Positions 41,178 through 50,674 are shown, counted from the first letter of the stretch. The stretch: 64,000 nucleotides of DNA from Bog-159 sp963709155 (GCA_963709155.1 CAVPVD010000007.1:1-64000); one strand, 5' to 3'. A program made the numbers and translations. Notes: generated by a model not told the origin, from the letters alone.

Positions 41178-42689
41178 TTACTGGTGAACGGCAACAGCTC
41201 GCGCCAGCCCCTCCACCGAGGGCGTCCGCTTGGGCGTGCGCAGCAACTGCTGCTCGAAAGCAGCGGCAGCTTCCGCCCGCTTGCCCGCAGCCAATAGCGT
41301 TTCTCCGTAGAATTCCAGCGCGGGCTTGATAGGATCCGGCGGCCCGGACGGCGCGCCCAGCGTCGCTTCGATCTCGGCCGCCTCCTTGGCCAGGCGGATG
41401 GCCTCGGGCTTTTCTCCGCGCGCCAGATGCACGGCCGCGGCGACTTCATCTTCCATGACGGCGATCGGCTTGGCCGCATAGGCATCGCCGCCGCCTCCCA
41501 TCCCCTGCCGCATGGCGCCCAGCCTGGCGCGGGCCTGTTCAGCCTGCTCCGGATCGCCCAGTTTTGCGGCGCTCAGTCCGCCGATGAAGATCCACGTCGC
41601 GTCTCCGGTATACGGCATACTCATTCCGGGCATCGTCTCGTGGCCCGCGGGAGCCTCCGGCGAATCCTCCAGCGGGATCTTCTCCCACTCGCCGGTCTCG
41701 AGGATATAACGCGCCAGCGCGTCGTGATATTGATTGGCGATGTTGGCGTTCCGCGGATTGCGCTCGGCCGCCTGCCGGGCAAGGTCCACGTTCTGGCGCG
41801 CTTCGTCGAACTTGCCGAGCATCAGGTTCGCATACTCAAGCCACGACAAAGTATGATAATCCTCGCGCCCTTCCGGCAAGTGCATGCGCTGGATTAAATC
41901 CACCGAAGCCTTGTAGGCTACGATATTGGACGCCCGCGCATCCTCCCACATACCGAGTTGTACGAAGATGTGCGACGGCATATGCAAGGCGTGCGGCGCC
42001 GACGGCGCGATGCGAGCGTACACACGCGCCGCCGGCAACGCCAGAATCGCGTGATCCGGATCGTCGAACGCGTGAATGATGAAGTGCGCCGCGCCGGGAT
42101 GGCTGGGGTTCTCTTGAAACACCTTCAGCGCGATCGAAGCCGCCAGCGCCTGACGCCGGAAGCCTTTATCCTGCGACCGGACCGTGCCCAGCAGCGACAG
42201 CGCATAGAAAATCGCGACCTCATGATCGTCGGGCCACCGCTCGTACATGCGTGCCATGGCCTGGCAGTAGGCGTTGTCTCTGGCCAGCTTGTCGCCGGGC
42301 GAGTAGAAGAGCCGGTCCGCCGCTTCTAGGTACGCCTTCTCCTTCTCCGTCTGCGCCTTCGCCAGGCGGTCCTGAAGCGTGGACGCCAGCCGCTCCAGCG
42401 CCTTCCTGGATGCCGGCAGATCGAGTTGCCCCCAGAGGGGATGGTTGTAACTCAGCGCTTCGCCCCAGTAAGCCAGCGCGAAGTCCGGATCGAGCCGTTG
42501 CGCCTCGTGAAATGCCGCGGCCGCTTCATCGAACTCGAAGCTGTGTAGATCCTTGACGCCCTCGATGAACTTGGGCTGCGCGGCCGCGGCGCCGGACGTG
42601 GGGAAAACGATGGAGCCGAGTTGTTGGGCGTGGACGCTGGACGCCGCCAACAGCGCCACCGCTAATGTGCACGTTTTGAATTCACGCAT
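41178..42689 (-). CDS. Exported TPR-repeat protein
   Basis: A 503-residue product from the ATG at 42689, supported by GAGGAGC upstream; the longer frame reads into the palindromic repeat. A signal peptide (1-21, ASSVHAQ) is followed by helical repeats with HSFEFDEAAAAFHEAQRLDP, LYWG-like blocks and several His (SHPGAAHFIIHAFDDPDH, HALHMPSHIF). Such periplasmic TPR-like proteins are frequent in acidobacteria and have no known function. Metal binding through the conserved His residues is possible but unproven. Confidence 0.8.
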   Translation of the reverse strand: MREFKTCTLAVALLAASSVHAQQLGSIVFPTSGAAAAQPKFIEGVKDLHSFEFDEAAAAFHEAQRLDPDFALAYWGEALSYNHPLWGQLDLPASRKALERLASTLQDRLAKAQTEKEKAYLEAADRLFYSPGDKLARDNAYCQAMARMYERWPDDHEVAIFYALSLLGTVRSQDKGFRRQALAASIALKVFQENPSHPGAAHFIIHAFDDPDHAILALPAARVYARIAPSAPHALHMPSHIFVQLGMWEDARASNIVAYKASVDLIQRMHLPEGREDYHTLSWLEYANLMLGKFDEARQNVDLARQAAERNPRNANIANQYHDALARYILETGEWEKIPLEDSPEAPAGHETMPGMSMPYTGDATWIFIGGLSAAKLGDPEQAEQARARLGAMRQGMGGGGDAYAAKPIAVMEDEVAAAVHLARGEKPEAIRLAKEAAEIEATLGAPSGPPDPIKPALEFYGETLLAAGKRAEAAAAFEQQLLRTPKRTPSVEGLARAVAVHQ

Positions 42690-42699
42690 AAAGCTCCTC

Positions 42700-42756
42700 G
42701 TGGCAGCACGCTTCAGCGTGCCGCGGCGAACTTCAGTTCGCCGAAGCGTGCGCCAC
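42700..42756. repeat. Composite palindromic repeat with terminal inverted repeats, locus 4
   Basis: A 57-bp element: GCACGCT-TC-AGCGTGC (42706-42721), then GGCGAACT-TC-AGTTCGCC (42725-42742), bounded by GTGGC...GCACGCTTC at the left and GAAGCGTGC...GCCAC at the right, which are inverted copies of each other. It lies between the TPR gene and the ABC permease gene. Confidence 0.72.
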
Positions 42757-42771
42757 ATTGACATCGATGGC

Positions 42772-43869
42772 CTATCTCCAGCGGAAGAGTTTCAGGGCCA
42801 CCGGAAAACAGATGACCAGCCAGGCGCCCAGCACCATCAATTCGGGCGAGACCTGCGCCAAGCCCGCTCCCTGCAGCATATTCGCGCGCAAAGCGTCGAT
42901 AGCCGCCGTCAGCGGCAGCGCTTTGATCACCGGCTGCAGCATATCCGGAAAGCGCTGCGCCGAAAAGAACACGCCGGAGACGATCCACATCGGCATCATC
43001 ACCAGGTTCATCAGGCCGGACGCAGCTTCGATGGTGCGCGCGCGGGAAGCGATCAACAATCCCAGCGCCCCGAACGAGAGCGATGTGACCACGCAGAGCA
43101 GCGCCAGGTCCCCCAGCGAGCCACGCATCGGCACCTTGAAAACAAAGACGCCGAAGCTCAGCAGGAAGCCCACTTCGATCACCAGCATGACCAGCCGCGA
43201 AAGCAGGAACGACATCAGATAATAATGCCGCGGCATGGGAGTGGCGATCAGACGCTTCATCAATTTTCTGCGCCGGGCATCCACAATGGCAAATCCCATG
43301 CCCCAAATGGCGCTGCCCATCAGGTTCATGCCCAACAGGCCCGGAATCAGGAAGTCGATATAGCGCGATCCCGGCTCGCGCATCAGGCGATCGCTGGTGG
43401 CTACCGGATCTACGCGGCCCGCGGCGCGCTGCACGGCGCGGTCGGCCAGCATGTGCGCCGTCCGCCCTTCGGGATTGGTGTCGTCGTACTCGTACATCAC
43501 CTTTCCGCCGGCGTCCGGCTCCGCCAGCAGCGCTACTTTGCCCGTGCGCAGCGCTTCTTTGGCGGCGCCCGGAGCCAACTGCTGCACATCGAGCAGTTTG
43601 TCCTGGCGCAGCGAACGAGCCAGCTCGGGCGTCACCGCGGCGATCTTCAGCACGTCCGCCGGGCGATTGCGAAAGGCCAGTCCCAGGCCGGCCGCCAGCA
43701 GGATCGGAAAGATGAAGACCCAGAAGAGCGCTTCCGGTTCGCGCAGGAACTCGCGGAAGCGGGTGAGCGTTAACTGCACCAACGCGTGGTCCGCGAACCC
43801 TCTCTCGCGCGGGCCCCGGGCGAGCGCTTCTCGGGTGCGAATCTCGGGAACCGTGGTGATATCACTCAT
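42772..43869 (-). CDS. ABC-2 type transporter permease
   Basis: A 365-residue protein with an N-terminal membrane helix (FWVFIFPILLAAGLG), a soluble extracytoplasmic domain (about 70-165) and five or so C-terminal helices, the layout of ABC-2 exporters such as YhhJ/DrrB-like proteins. It overlaps the ATPase gene by 8 bp. Together they form a drug- or lipid-type exporter; the substrate is unknown. Confidence 0.85.
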   Translation of the reverse strand: MSDITTVPEIRTREALARGPRERGFADHALVQLTLTRFREFLREPEALFWVFIFPILLAAGLGLAFRNRPADVLKIAAVTPELARSLRQDKLLDVQQLAPGAAKEALRTGKVALLAEPDAGGKVMYEYDDTNPEGRTAHMLADRAVQRAAGRVDPVATSDRLMREPGSRYIDFLIPGLLGMNLMGSAIWGMGFAIVDARRRKLMKRLIATPMPRHYYLMSFLLSRLVMLVIEVGFLLSFGVFVFKVPMRGSLGDLALLCVVTSLSFGALGLLIASRARTIEAASGLMNLVMMPMWIVSGVFFSAQRFPDMLQPVIKALPLTAAIDALRANMLQGAGLAQVSPELMVLGAWLVICFPVALKLFRWR

Positions 43870-44806
43870 CGCGCAAATGCCGTCCCGTCAGCGTGACGAA
43901 GACGTCCTCCAAAGTAGCCGAATGCGTGCGCAGCTCGGTCAGCGGCACACCCTGCCGCGCCAGTTCTTCGAGCAGCGCGGGAACGGCGCAGTGCAATTGG
44001 GTCACCTGCATTTGCACCATGCCGTTGTCGGCGCGCACATCGCGCACCCCTTCGATCCGGCGCAGGGCCGTAATTTCCAGGGCCTTCGCCGCGCCCCCCG
44101 CTGAAAACTCCACCATATGTTCGATGCCGATCGACGTAATCAGTTCGCGCGGCGTGCCCTGCGCGATCACCTTGCCATGATCCATGATCGCCACACGTTC
44201 GCAAAGTTGTTCCGCCTCATCCATGTAGTGCGTGGTCAACAGAATGGTACGTCCCTGCGACTTGAATTGTTCGATCAACTCCCAAAGCTGCCGTCGGGCC
44301 TGTGGATCGAGGCCGGTAGTGGGCTCGTCCAGAAACAGAAAATCGGGATCGCCGACCAGCGCGCAAGCCAGCGCCAGCCGCTGCTTCTGGCCGCCGGAAA
44401 GGCCGCCTACGCGGGCGTTCATTTTCTCTTCGAGCTGCACCAGCGCAATCACTTCGGCGGGAGACGGGCCGTTGCGGAAAAAGCTGCGGAACAGCCGGAT
44501 GGTTTCGAGCACCGTGACTTTGTCGGCAAGCTGCGTTTCCTGGAGTTGTATTCCCAGGCGCTGGCGCAGTTCCGCGGTGTGCGCGCCCCACCGCAGCCCC
44601 AACAGTTCCACATCGCCCGAATCCGGTTCGGTCAAGCCTTCGCAGATTTCGATGGTCGTGGTTTTGCCGGCGCCGTTCGGGCCGAGCAGGCCGAAGCATT
44701 CGCCCGCCCGGACTTCCAGTTCGAGGCCGTCGACCGCCACCACGTCCTTAAATGTCTTGCGCAAGTTGTGAACACGCAGTGCGGCTGTCGGCGTGGATCG
44801 AAGCAT
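43862..44806 (-). CDS. ABC transporter ATPase
   Basis: A 314-residue nucleotide-binding subunit with Walker A GPNGAGKTT (about 43-51), signature LSGGQKQRLALA, Walker B FLFLDEPTTGLD and the switch His in LLTTHYMDEAEQL. The C-terminal extension (DUF4162-like, about 225-314) is common in DrrA-type drug exporters. It is the first gene of the pair with the ABC-2 permease. Confidence 0.92.
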   Translation of the reverse strand: MLRSTPTAALRVHNLRKTFKDVVAVDGLELEVRAGECFGLLGPNGAGKTTTIEICEGLTEPDSGDVELLGLRWGAHTAELRQRLGIQLQETQLADKVTVLETIRLFRSFFRNGPSPAEVIALVQLEEKMNARVGGLSGGQKQRLALACALVGDPDFLFLDEPTTGLDPQARRQLWELIEQFKSQGRTILLTTHYMDEAEQLCERVAIMDHGKVIAQGTPRELITSIGIEHMVEFSAGGAAKALEITALRRIEGVRDVRADNGMVQMQVTQLHCAVPALLEELARQGVPLTELRTHSATLEDVFVTLTGRHLRDE

Positions 44807-45007
44807 CTATCTAGTATCGCGTCCGCGGCGCGTCCGGTCAAACGGGGGTGGCCCAAGGGTGATGCTGGAGAATTGTAGCTACTCGCGGTCCGGCCATTTG
44901 AACATGCGATTTTGGGCAAGAATCTAGTTGGCTAAACGTTGGAACTGGTCCGGGCCTGCGCACCGCGCGCTCACGTCCGCTATCGTTTCGGCTTGCGCCT
45001 TCATTGC

Positions 45008-45442
45008 TCAACTCGCTTTCGGCCTCGCTAATACGCTTGCAACCTTACCGTAAAGTTGCCCCTCAAGATCTCCAATGTCTACCTTCTTAACGTCATGACC
45101 TTCGCCCAATTTGCTGGACCAACACCCGTCTGAGAATTTGGCGAAATGTGTCCATTCGTTCCCATCGGCATAGATGGCGATCGCCTCGGTCTCAGGAATG
45201 CTCAACGGATCAAGTTCAACGGTGAACCCAAATAACTCCATTATCGACACTACCGTGCGTACGGTCGTATCTTCGGGAAATCCAGCGGACCAGTATCGTC
45301 CAGCTTGCTTTGGGGGCTCCCACCAGTTCCTGAGATCACCCACTGCGTATGCCAAGCAGTTATAATTGAAATCCTCATCGCTTAGCTCGTAGCTCTTACC
45401 GATGAGCGCCGGAAAGTCTATCTCGACGTCGGCCCTAGACAT
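45008..45442 (-). CDS. DUF7689-like protein with papain-like NCLA motif
   Basis: A 144-residue product with YNCLAYAVGDLRNWW, then TVVSIMELFGF, EWTHFAKFSDGCWSSKLGEG. The Cys of NCLA-Y-A, the His of THFA and the SKLG segment are arranged as in NlpC/papain-like folds, so peptidase or amidase activity is possible. It overlaps the next upstream gene by 8 bp and ends a three-gene operon in a more AT-rich stretch. Assignment to DUF7689 is from memory of the motif and is tentative. Confidence 0.6.
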   Translation of the reverse strand: MSRADVEIDFPALIGKSYELSDEDFNYNCLAYAVGDLRNWWEPPKQAGRYWSAGFPEDTTVRTVVSIMELFGFTVELDPLSIPETEAIAIYADGNEWTHFAKFSDGCWSSKLGEGHDVKKVDIGDLEGQLYGKVASVLARPKAS

Positions 45443-45899
45443 GTTGCCGGTCTATATATCCATTTCGCATTCCCCACTCCAGCCAAGCAATCCGAGCCTC
45501 AGATGGGGTTGCATCGTCATGGCAGGGATCGGCGTTAGATATGGCCTGGAGAGCGGCAAACCAGTGAGACGGCCTATCCCGCAAGGCTTCGAGCAGCAAC
45601 GGTATTGCCGGTTCTCCCAATGCGATTATTCGTAGGTACGCTGGATGTGCAACCTTCTTCGATATCAGAGAGAGGTGCTTCGTTTCGCGTTTCCATTTCT
45701 TTTCAAGAGCATCAAACTCTACGCGTAGCGGTTCCGATTTGGCGATGACTCCGTGGTGTTCTCCCGCGCACTCATCCGCCAATAGGGCGTGCTTTAAGCT
45801 CCACAACAATTCCTCTGTGGCTACTTTAGTAGACTCGCATTCCCGCGGGAACCACAGCCGCCGATCGGAAAAATCCTCTTTATCGTAACCGATGGGCAT
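45435..45899 (-). CDS. Hypothetical helical protein, partner of the NCLA protein
   Basis: A 154-residue product. The central part (FDALEKKWKRETKHLSLISK, HPAYLRIIALGEPAIPLLLE) is helical, with a HEAT-like unit, and the C-terminus contains ALQAISNADP and ARIAWLEWGMRNGYI. I recognise this as a recurrent small family next to NCLA-type proteins but know no function. It lies 3 bp after the upstream gene. Confidence 0.55.
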   Translation of the reverse strand: MPIGYDKEDFSDRRLWFPRECESTKVATEELLWSLKHALLADECAGEHHGVIAKSEPLRVEFDALEKKWKRETKHLSLISKKVAHPAYLRIIALGEPAIPLLLEALRDRPSHWFAALQAISNADPCHDDATPSEARIAWLEWGMRNGYIDRQHV

Positions 45900-45902
45900 T
45901 GG

Positions 45903-46559
45903 TTAGTCCGCCAACATATTAAACTTACAACTTTCGGTCATCGTTCGCGTAAGCGTCGATGCTTTTTCTTGCGCCCTTTGTAGGGCGGAAATCAACTTAT
46001 CGACATCTACTCTGTCCATCGCGATGTGGATCGTAGTATGTTTCCCTGCGTGGTGATACCCCAACTTAAGAATATGCGCCATCACGAACCCGACCGGCTC
46101 CTGTTTTACGTCAACATCGAACACGGCTCGTAGATCGGTGAGAATTCGCGCCGAGCAGAAGGTGTTCTCGTGGTCAACATGAAGACCGCGGGCCTTCGAA
46201 ATCATCGATAGCGGGCGCACTCCGAGTAGATCGGTCAGCGTTTGCTGAAGGGTTTCCGCGGATTGACCTCCTGCCTGAATAGGCTCCGCGGCTGCAAGCA
46301 ACTCAGTCACAAATGATTCAAGCGCCATATCCATGCCAGTGCGCGCGGCATAAAGCGAGAGGAGGGTGCCGACGATCTCACGCGCGTCTTCGATGGCTAA
46401 GGTGGGCAAGGCATCTTTGATGAGTGCAGCCAAGGCCGTCCGGCTAAGCGATGTGGCCTTGCCCAATGCAGCCGCTACCAAGCGGCTGTCCTCTGGTGAA
46501 AGTCCGATGATTTTGAGAAGGCCACTGTTGTGTTCTTCAGGAACTCTAATGCTCGGCAC
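45903..46559 (-). CDS. Hypothetical 218-aa cytoplasmic protein
   Basis: A 218-residue product from a GTG at 46559 with a GGGGAGGGG ribosome site. It is mostly helical at the N-terminus (residues 1-100) with an alpha/beta C-terminal half (SKARGLHVDHENTFCSARIL, GYHHAGKHTTIHIAMDRVDV). The family is not recognised. First gene of a three-gene set with base composition unlike its neighbours; it may have been acquired horizontally. Confidence 0.55.
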   Translation of the reverse strand: MPSIRVPEEHNSGLLKIIGLSPEDSRLVAAALGKATSLSRTALAALIKDALPTLAIEDAREIVGTLLSLYAARTGMDMALESFVTELLAAAEPIQAGGQSAETLQQTLTDLLGVRPLSMISKARGLHVDHENTFCSARILTDLRAVFDVDVKQEPVGFVMAHILKLGYHHAGKHTTIHIAMDRVDVDKLISALQRAQEKASTLTRTMTESCKFNMLAD

Positions 46560-46684
46560 GCTCGGCCCCTCCCCGCGGTAACTCTCGGAATCCGCAATGC
46601 TACCACAAAAGGCGCACTATGCGTTTTGCGCCCACGCATGGGCTTGCGGTATATGCCGGCACTTTTTGCGCCGTCGCGATGCCA

Positions 46685-46893
46685 GCGAGTTGATCCCACG
46701 TTAGCCGGGTGCCGGACATCCGCCGCACACGGTCTCGAGCCGCCCGCCGTCGTTCAATCGGTTACGATGGTTGTACCCAAACGCCTGCTTATCGAGGTTC
46801 AGCAAACGTGAAACGGTGCGACGGAGTGTATGCGACGTGGACACCGCGCTTCAGGGGGCTCCAGCAGTTCTCCAATCCGTTAGTGTGGACTCG
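46685..46893 (-). pseudogene. Decayed IS1595/ISXO2-type transposase C-terminus
   Basis: VHTNGLENCWSPLKRGV (from about 46893) matches the HTN-x-x-E-x-x-W-x-x-L-K-R-G hallmark of ISXO2-like DDE transposases. Continuation in other frames gives VAPFHV, LDKQAFGYNHRNRLNDGGR and, from 46719, RLTWDQLAG, which follow the family order. At least three frame changes and stops show it is dead. The N-terminal half and inverted repeats were not found. Confidence 0.65.
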
Positions 46894-46983
46894 TGCAAGT
46901 GATGCGGACGGGTTCTTTCGGCGCCATTCGGCCCAATGGGGATTCCGCTTACTATATCCGTGCAGATGAAAACGGCGCGGCAA

Positions 46984-47110
46984 CCCAATCAGCTTTCCCG
47001 CAAAATTTATCGGACGTTCTTTTTACGAATCCGGCCCGAACCCCGCCTCACGCGCGGAACGGCAGATAACCAAAGAGGACTGGAGTCGTACCCGGTAGAT
47101 AGGGATAATT
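46984..47110. other. Short intergenic stretch at the island's right edge
   Basis: AT-richer sequence between the transposase remnant and the membrane-protein gene; no gene or clear promoter seen. Confidence 0.3.
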
Positions 47111-47455
47111 GTGGAAGACGCTGTGCCGCAAGAAATCGATCTCACTCAAAATACAATTCCGAGTGGATTCCCGACGCCATCCATCTCGCTTTTCCTGGCC
47201 CTCCAAATCTTGGATGTGCTGACCACCCTGGTCGGCTTGCATCTTGGCGCGCAGGAAGGCAGCGCCTTCATCGGCCACCTCTTGCAAACCGGGCCGGTCA
47301 GCGGCCTCATCATTTCGAAGATCCTGGCGGCGGGGCTGGCGGCCATTGCGGTGTTCCTGAACCGCAAGCGGATACTCGTCTTTCTCAATTTCTGGTTCGC
47401 CGCGGTAGTGGCCTGGAATGTGATCGCGATCGTGCTGCAAACGATGTCCCGCTGA
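47111..47455 (+). CDS. Small DUF5658-like membrane protein
   Basis: A 114-residue product from a GTG. Three hydrophobic helices are predicted (LFLALQILDVLTTLVGLHLG, VSGLIISKILAAGLAAIAVF, VVAWNVIAIVL). The pattern LQILDVLTT...G-x-x-E plus a Lys in helix 2 matches the DUF5658 group of small membrane proteins. Function unknown. Its stop is 3 bp from the convergent peptidase gene's stop. Confidence 0.65.
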   Translation: MEDAVPQEIDLTQNTIPSGFPTPSISLFLALQILDVLTTLVGLHLGAQEGSAFIGHLLQTGPVSGLIISKILAAGLAAIAVFLNRKRILVFLNFWFAAVVAWNVIAIVLQTMSR

Positions 47456-47458
47456 GCC

Positions 47459-49084
47459 TTACCGCACCGGCATGATGTCCGTCGGCAGGTCCTTCAGCGA
47501 GTCCAGGGCCTTCTGCATTCCCGGGCGGACCACACCCAGCGTATCCAGCATGTGGCGCGCGCCCGCATAGTTCCCTTCCGCTTCCAGCGTCATCAGATCG
47601 TGCGTCAACTCGCGCACCGCCGGCTTGATCTTCTCCCAATTCACGGCGAATGTCCCGTCCGGGTTGGCCACGAACCCGCCCTTTTCGGAGAGATAGTTGA
47701 ACTGCAGCGCCATGCCTTTCCCGTGCGCCTCGGTCAGGCCGAAGCGCAGCGACCGGAAGGCGGACGCCAGGAACGTCGTGTACAGGCGATGTTCCACCGC
47801 CGGGCCTCCCTGAATGCCGCCGGTGCCGTGGTCGAACAGGTACTGCAGCATAAAGAGGCCGGTGATATCCGCCTTGGCCTCCTCGATCGCGCTGTAGAGT
47901 TCCTTCAATTCCTGCCGCGCGTTGGTGGCGCGCCCGGCCACCTGAATCTGGTGCGGCCCGATGCCGTGGCTCAACTCGTGCGCCAGGATGTGCTCGAAGA
48001 ACGCATCGAAGCTCAGGTCGGCCTGTGCCGCCTTGGGCAGCACGCGCCGGGCGATGGGCTCCAGTATGGCGTGGAACTTGGCCTCCTGCACATTCTTCAG
48101 CATCACGCGCTTGCTTCCCTTTTCCTCCACCACCCGTTCGTCGTTGGGCAGGTTGTAAGCGGCCGTGCGCACGCCGTGGGCGCCATCGCCCGCCGATACG
48201 ATCTCGTTCACCACCGTGATGGGCGCCAGCGCGCCCAGCTTCGGATTGCGGTAACGCGGCTCGATCGGGAGGTTGTTTTCGATCTCCTGCAAGTGTCCCG
48301 CGAACGATTTCAGGCGTTCCGTCTCGTGGTCGTCGCGCAGGTTGACGTAAGCCTCGTAGGAAGCTTTGTATCCGAAAAGTTCGTCGTTGTAAGTCTCGTA
48401 CGGCCCGATGGTGATATCGAGCGGCGCATCCAGATCCATCCAGGCTACGTCGCTCGCGTAGTAATCGTTGGAGAGGAAGGCATCCGCGCGCAAGTTCAAG
48501 AACCGGCGCAAGGAGGCGTTCCCGGTCAGCGCCGCGGCTTCGTGCAGCAGGCGGGCGGCGCGGTCCAGATCGCCATGGTATTCCCGGCTATAAGGAACCA
48601 CGGTCAGACGATGCGAGGAATCCCGCCGGATCACCGTGAAGAATCCTTCGGCCTCGCGGCGCGCGGCGTCCGGTAGAGTCTTCACCCATGTTTCGAACTC
48701 CTCGCGGTGCATATCCGCCGGATAGAAGTTCGCGCCCGGAAGTTTGCGCGCAGGCACGCCGGGCAGGAACGCGGCGTAATCGTCGAGGTCCGACCAGGGG
48801 CCCTTGTTCAGCCAGAAGTAATCCAGGCGCGCCTTGCCCAGCGGCGTCTTGTCCTGCTTAAGGCGCGCGTACAGGGCCTGGTTACCGCTCCACAATTGCG
48901 AGAGGAAGATATCGTCGATCAGGCCCGCGGCTTCCAGCAGCTTCGCCAGGGCCTTCTGGTCGCCGGCAGACAAGCCGGCGGTATCGACGCGCAATTCAAC
49001 GGGAGCGAATCGCGCTTCCATCTGTTTGAGTTGAGTAAGATCTGGAATGGTCACGGCTAAAAAGAAAGCGAGCAGCGGTTTCAC
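47459..49084 (-). CDS. Zinc metallopeptidase, M49/DPP III-like
   Basis: A 541-residue product from a GTG at 49084 with AAGGA upstream. A weak signal sequence begins the protein (PLLAFFLAVTI). HELSHG (His369-His373) and the downstream EEAKADITG (Glu near 402) form a gluzincin-type zinc site; the surrounding sequence resembles bacterial M49-like peptidases annotated as Zn-dependent hydrolases. It lies 15 bp after the PQQ dehydrogenase gene and probably shares its transcript. The peptide substrate is unknown. Confidence 0.7.
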   Translation of the reverse strand: MKPLLAFFLAVTIPDLTQLKQMEARFAPVELRVDTAGLSAGDQKALAKLLEAAGLIDDIFLSQLWSGNQALYARLKQDKTPLGKARLDYFWLNKGPWSDLDDYAAFLPGVPARKLPGANFYPADMHREEFETWVKTLPDAARREAEGFFTVIRRDSSHRLTVVPYSREYHGDLDRAARLLHEAAALTGNASLRRFLNLRADAFLSNDYYASDVAWMDLDAPLDITIGPYETYNDELFGYKASYEAYVNLRDDHETERLKSFAGHLQEIENNLPIEPRYRNPKLGALAPITVVNEIVSAGDGAHGVRTAAYNLPNDERVVEEKGSKRVMLKNVQEAKFHAILEPIARRVLPKAAQADLSFDAFFEHILAHELSHGIGPHQIQVAGRATNARQELKELYSAIEEAKADITGLFMLQYLFDHGTGGIQGGPAVEHRLYTTFLASAFRSLRFGLTEAHGKGMALQFNYLSEKGGFVANPDGTFAVNWEKIKPAVRELTHDLMTLEAEGNYAGARHMLDTLGVVRPGMQKALDSLKDLPTDIMPVR

Positions 49085-49099
49085 TTAGGGTCCTTCGAG

Positions 49100-50674
49100 T
49101 CACTCCGGCAGCGCCCAGCAGTAGAGCACGCCTTGTACGCCCTCGACCACGTATTGGCGGCCGTCCAACTCATATGTCATCGGAGAGCTTAACATGGAAC
49201 CGCCGGCATTCACGTGCCACAGCGTCTTGCCGGTAGCCGGATCGAGCACCAGCAGATTGCCTTGCGAATCGCCCGTGAACAGCAGGTTGCCGGCGGTCGT
49301 CAGAATTCCCGCCACGCTTTCGTTCGGACCTAGTTCGTGGTTCCAGCGGACCTGCCCGGTCCGGTAATCGATGGCGCGCACGGTGGACTCTTCATAGATA
49401 TTGTGGTCGCGTCCGGCCCAGCCTTCCGGCTTGCCGGTGGCCGTGTAGTAGAAAATGCTATAGACGCGCCGCGCCACCACGTAAAACAGCCCCAGCCCCG
49501 GATCGAAGCTGGGCGACATCCAGTTGGTCGCCCCGTCGGAGCCCGGATAGACGATGCGTCCGTCGGCATGCGGCTCTTTCTCTTTGTTCGCCACGGGGCG
49601 GCCGCGTGAGTCGATCCCCGAGGTCCAGTTGGTTTCGATGAAGGGCGCGGTCAGCAGGTGTTCGCCGTTGGTGCGGTCGAGCACGAAAAAGAAGCCGTTG
49701 CGGCTGGCCTGCGCCAGCAACTTACGCGGTTTGCCGGCGAAATCAGCGTCGAAGAGCACCGGCGTTTCCACGGCGTCCCAATCGTGGGTATCGTGCGGCG
49801 AAGGCTGGAAGGCCCATACCAGCTTTCCCGTATCGGGATTCAGCGCCACGATGGAGCAGGTGTACAGATTGTCGCCGGGGCGCGCATCGCCCGCCAGGAC
49901 GGGATTCGGATTGCCGGTGCCCCAATAAAGCAGATGCAGGTCGGGATCGTAAGTGCCGGTCATCCAGGTCATCCCGCCGCCGTGCGTGATGGCATCGCTA
50001 TTCGCCGGCCAGGTTTCCGACCCCGGCTCGCCCGCCTTCGGTTCGGTGTACCAGCGCCATTGCTGTTTGCCGGTCTCCGGGTCGACCGCCTCCAGGAATC
50101 CGGGGATGTCGGTGGCGTCCCCGGAGACGCCCGCGATCACGTGATTGCCCACCACTAGCGGCGCCATGGTCGCGAAGTAGCCCAGTTGGACATCGGCCAG
50201 TTCGATGTTCCAGCGCACGTGGCCGTCCTTGGCTTCCAGGCAGACCAGGTGCGCGTCCGGGGTTTCGAAGTACAGCCAGTTGCCCCACATGGCCACGCCG
50301 CGATGCCCGATGTGATCGCCGTCGGATTTCTTGTAGCGATAGTGCCACACCTGGCGGCCGGTACGTGCGTCGATGGCCCAAACCTGTTCCGGCACCGTGA
50401 AATACAGAATGCCGTTCACTTCCAGCGGCGTCGATTTGATGGCTTGCGATTCAGCCTGGAAGGCCCAGGCCAGCGTAAGCGACTTGATGTTCGAAGAATC
50501 GATCTGCTTCAGCGGGCTGTAGCGCCGGCCGCTGTAATCGCCGTTGTAAGTGGGCCAGGTATCGGTGGGCGGTTTCAGCAGGGTAGCGGGGTCCAGGCCT
50601 TGCGCCAGCGCCGCGGTCAGGTTGGCCGCGAGGGCGCCGCAGAGGGCCGCGCGGATACATAGTTTACGGTTCAC
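49100..50674 (-). CDS. PQQ-dependent dehydrogenase (quinoprotein)
   Basis: A 524-residue periplasmic eight-bladed propeller enzyme with signal peptide (1-25, AALAQ). W-motif repeats (TGKQQWRW, TGKLVWAF, TGQVRWNH, TGKTLWHV) are visible. The active-site region PSPHDTHDWDAVETP holds Asp298 and Asp300; the second Asp, two residues on, is the position linked to lanthanide binding in XoxF-type enzymes. The adjacent-Cys disulfide of classical methanol dehydrogenases is absent (AGVSGDATDIPG). It oxidises alcohols or sugars and passes electrons to cytochrome c, encoded just upstream with a GTGA overlap. Confidence 0.85.
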   Translation of the reverse strand: MNRKLCIRAALCGALAANLTAALAQGLDPATLLKPPTDTWPTYNGDYSGRRYSPLKQIDSSNIKSLTLAWAFQAESQAIKSTPLEVNGILYFTVPEQVWAIDARTGRQVWHYRYKKSDGDHIGHRGVAMWGNWLYFETPDAHLVCLEAKDGHVRWNIELADVQLGYFATMAPLVVGNHVIAGVSGDATDIPGFLEAVDPETGKQQWRWYTEPKAGEPGSETWPANSDAITHGGGMTWMTGTYDPDLHLLYWGTGNPNPVLAGDARPGDNLYTCSIVALNPDTGKLVWAFQPSPHDTHDWDAVETPVLFDADFAGKPRKLLAQASRNGFFFVLDRTNGEHLLTAPFIETNWTSGIDSRGRPVANKEKEPHADGRIVYPGSDGATNWMSPSFDPGLGLFYVVARRVYSIFYYTATGKPEGWAGRDHNIYEESTVRAIDYRTGQVRWNHELGPNESVAGILTTAGNLLFTGDSQGNLLVLDPATGKTLWHVNAGGSMLSSPMTYELDGRQYVVEGVQGVLYCWALPE

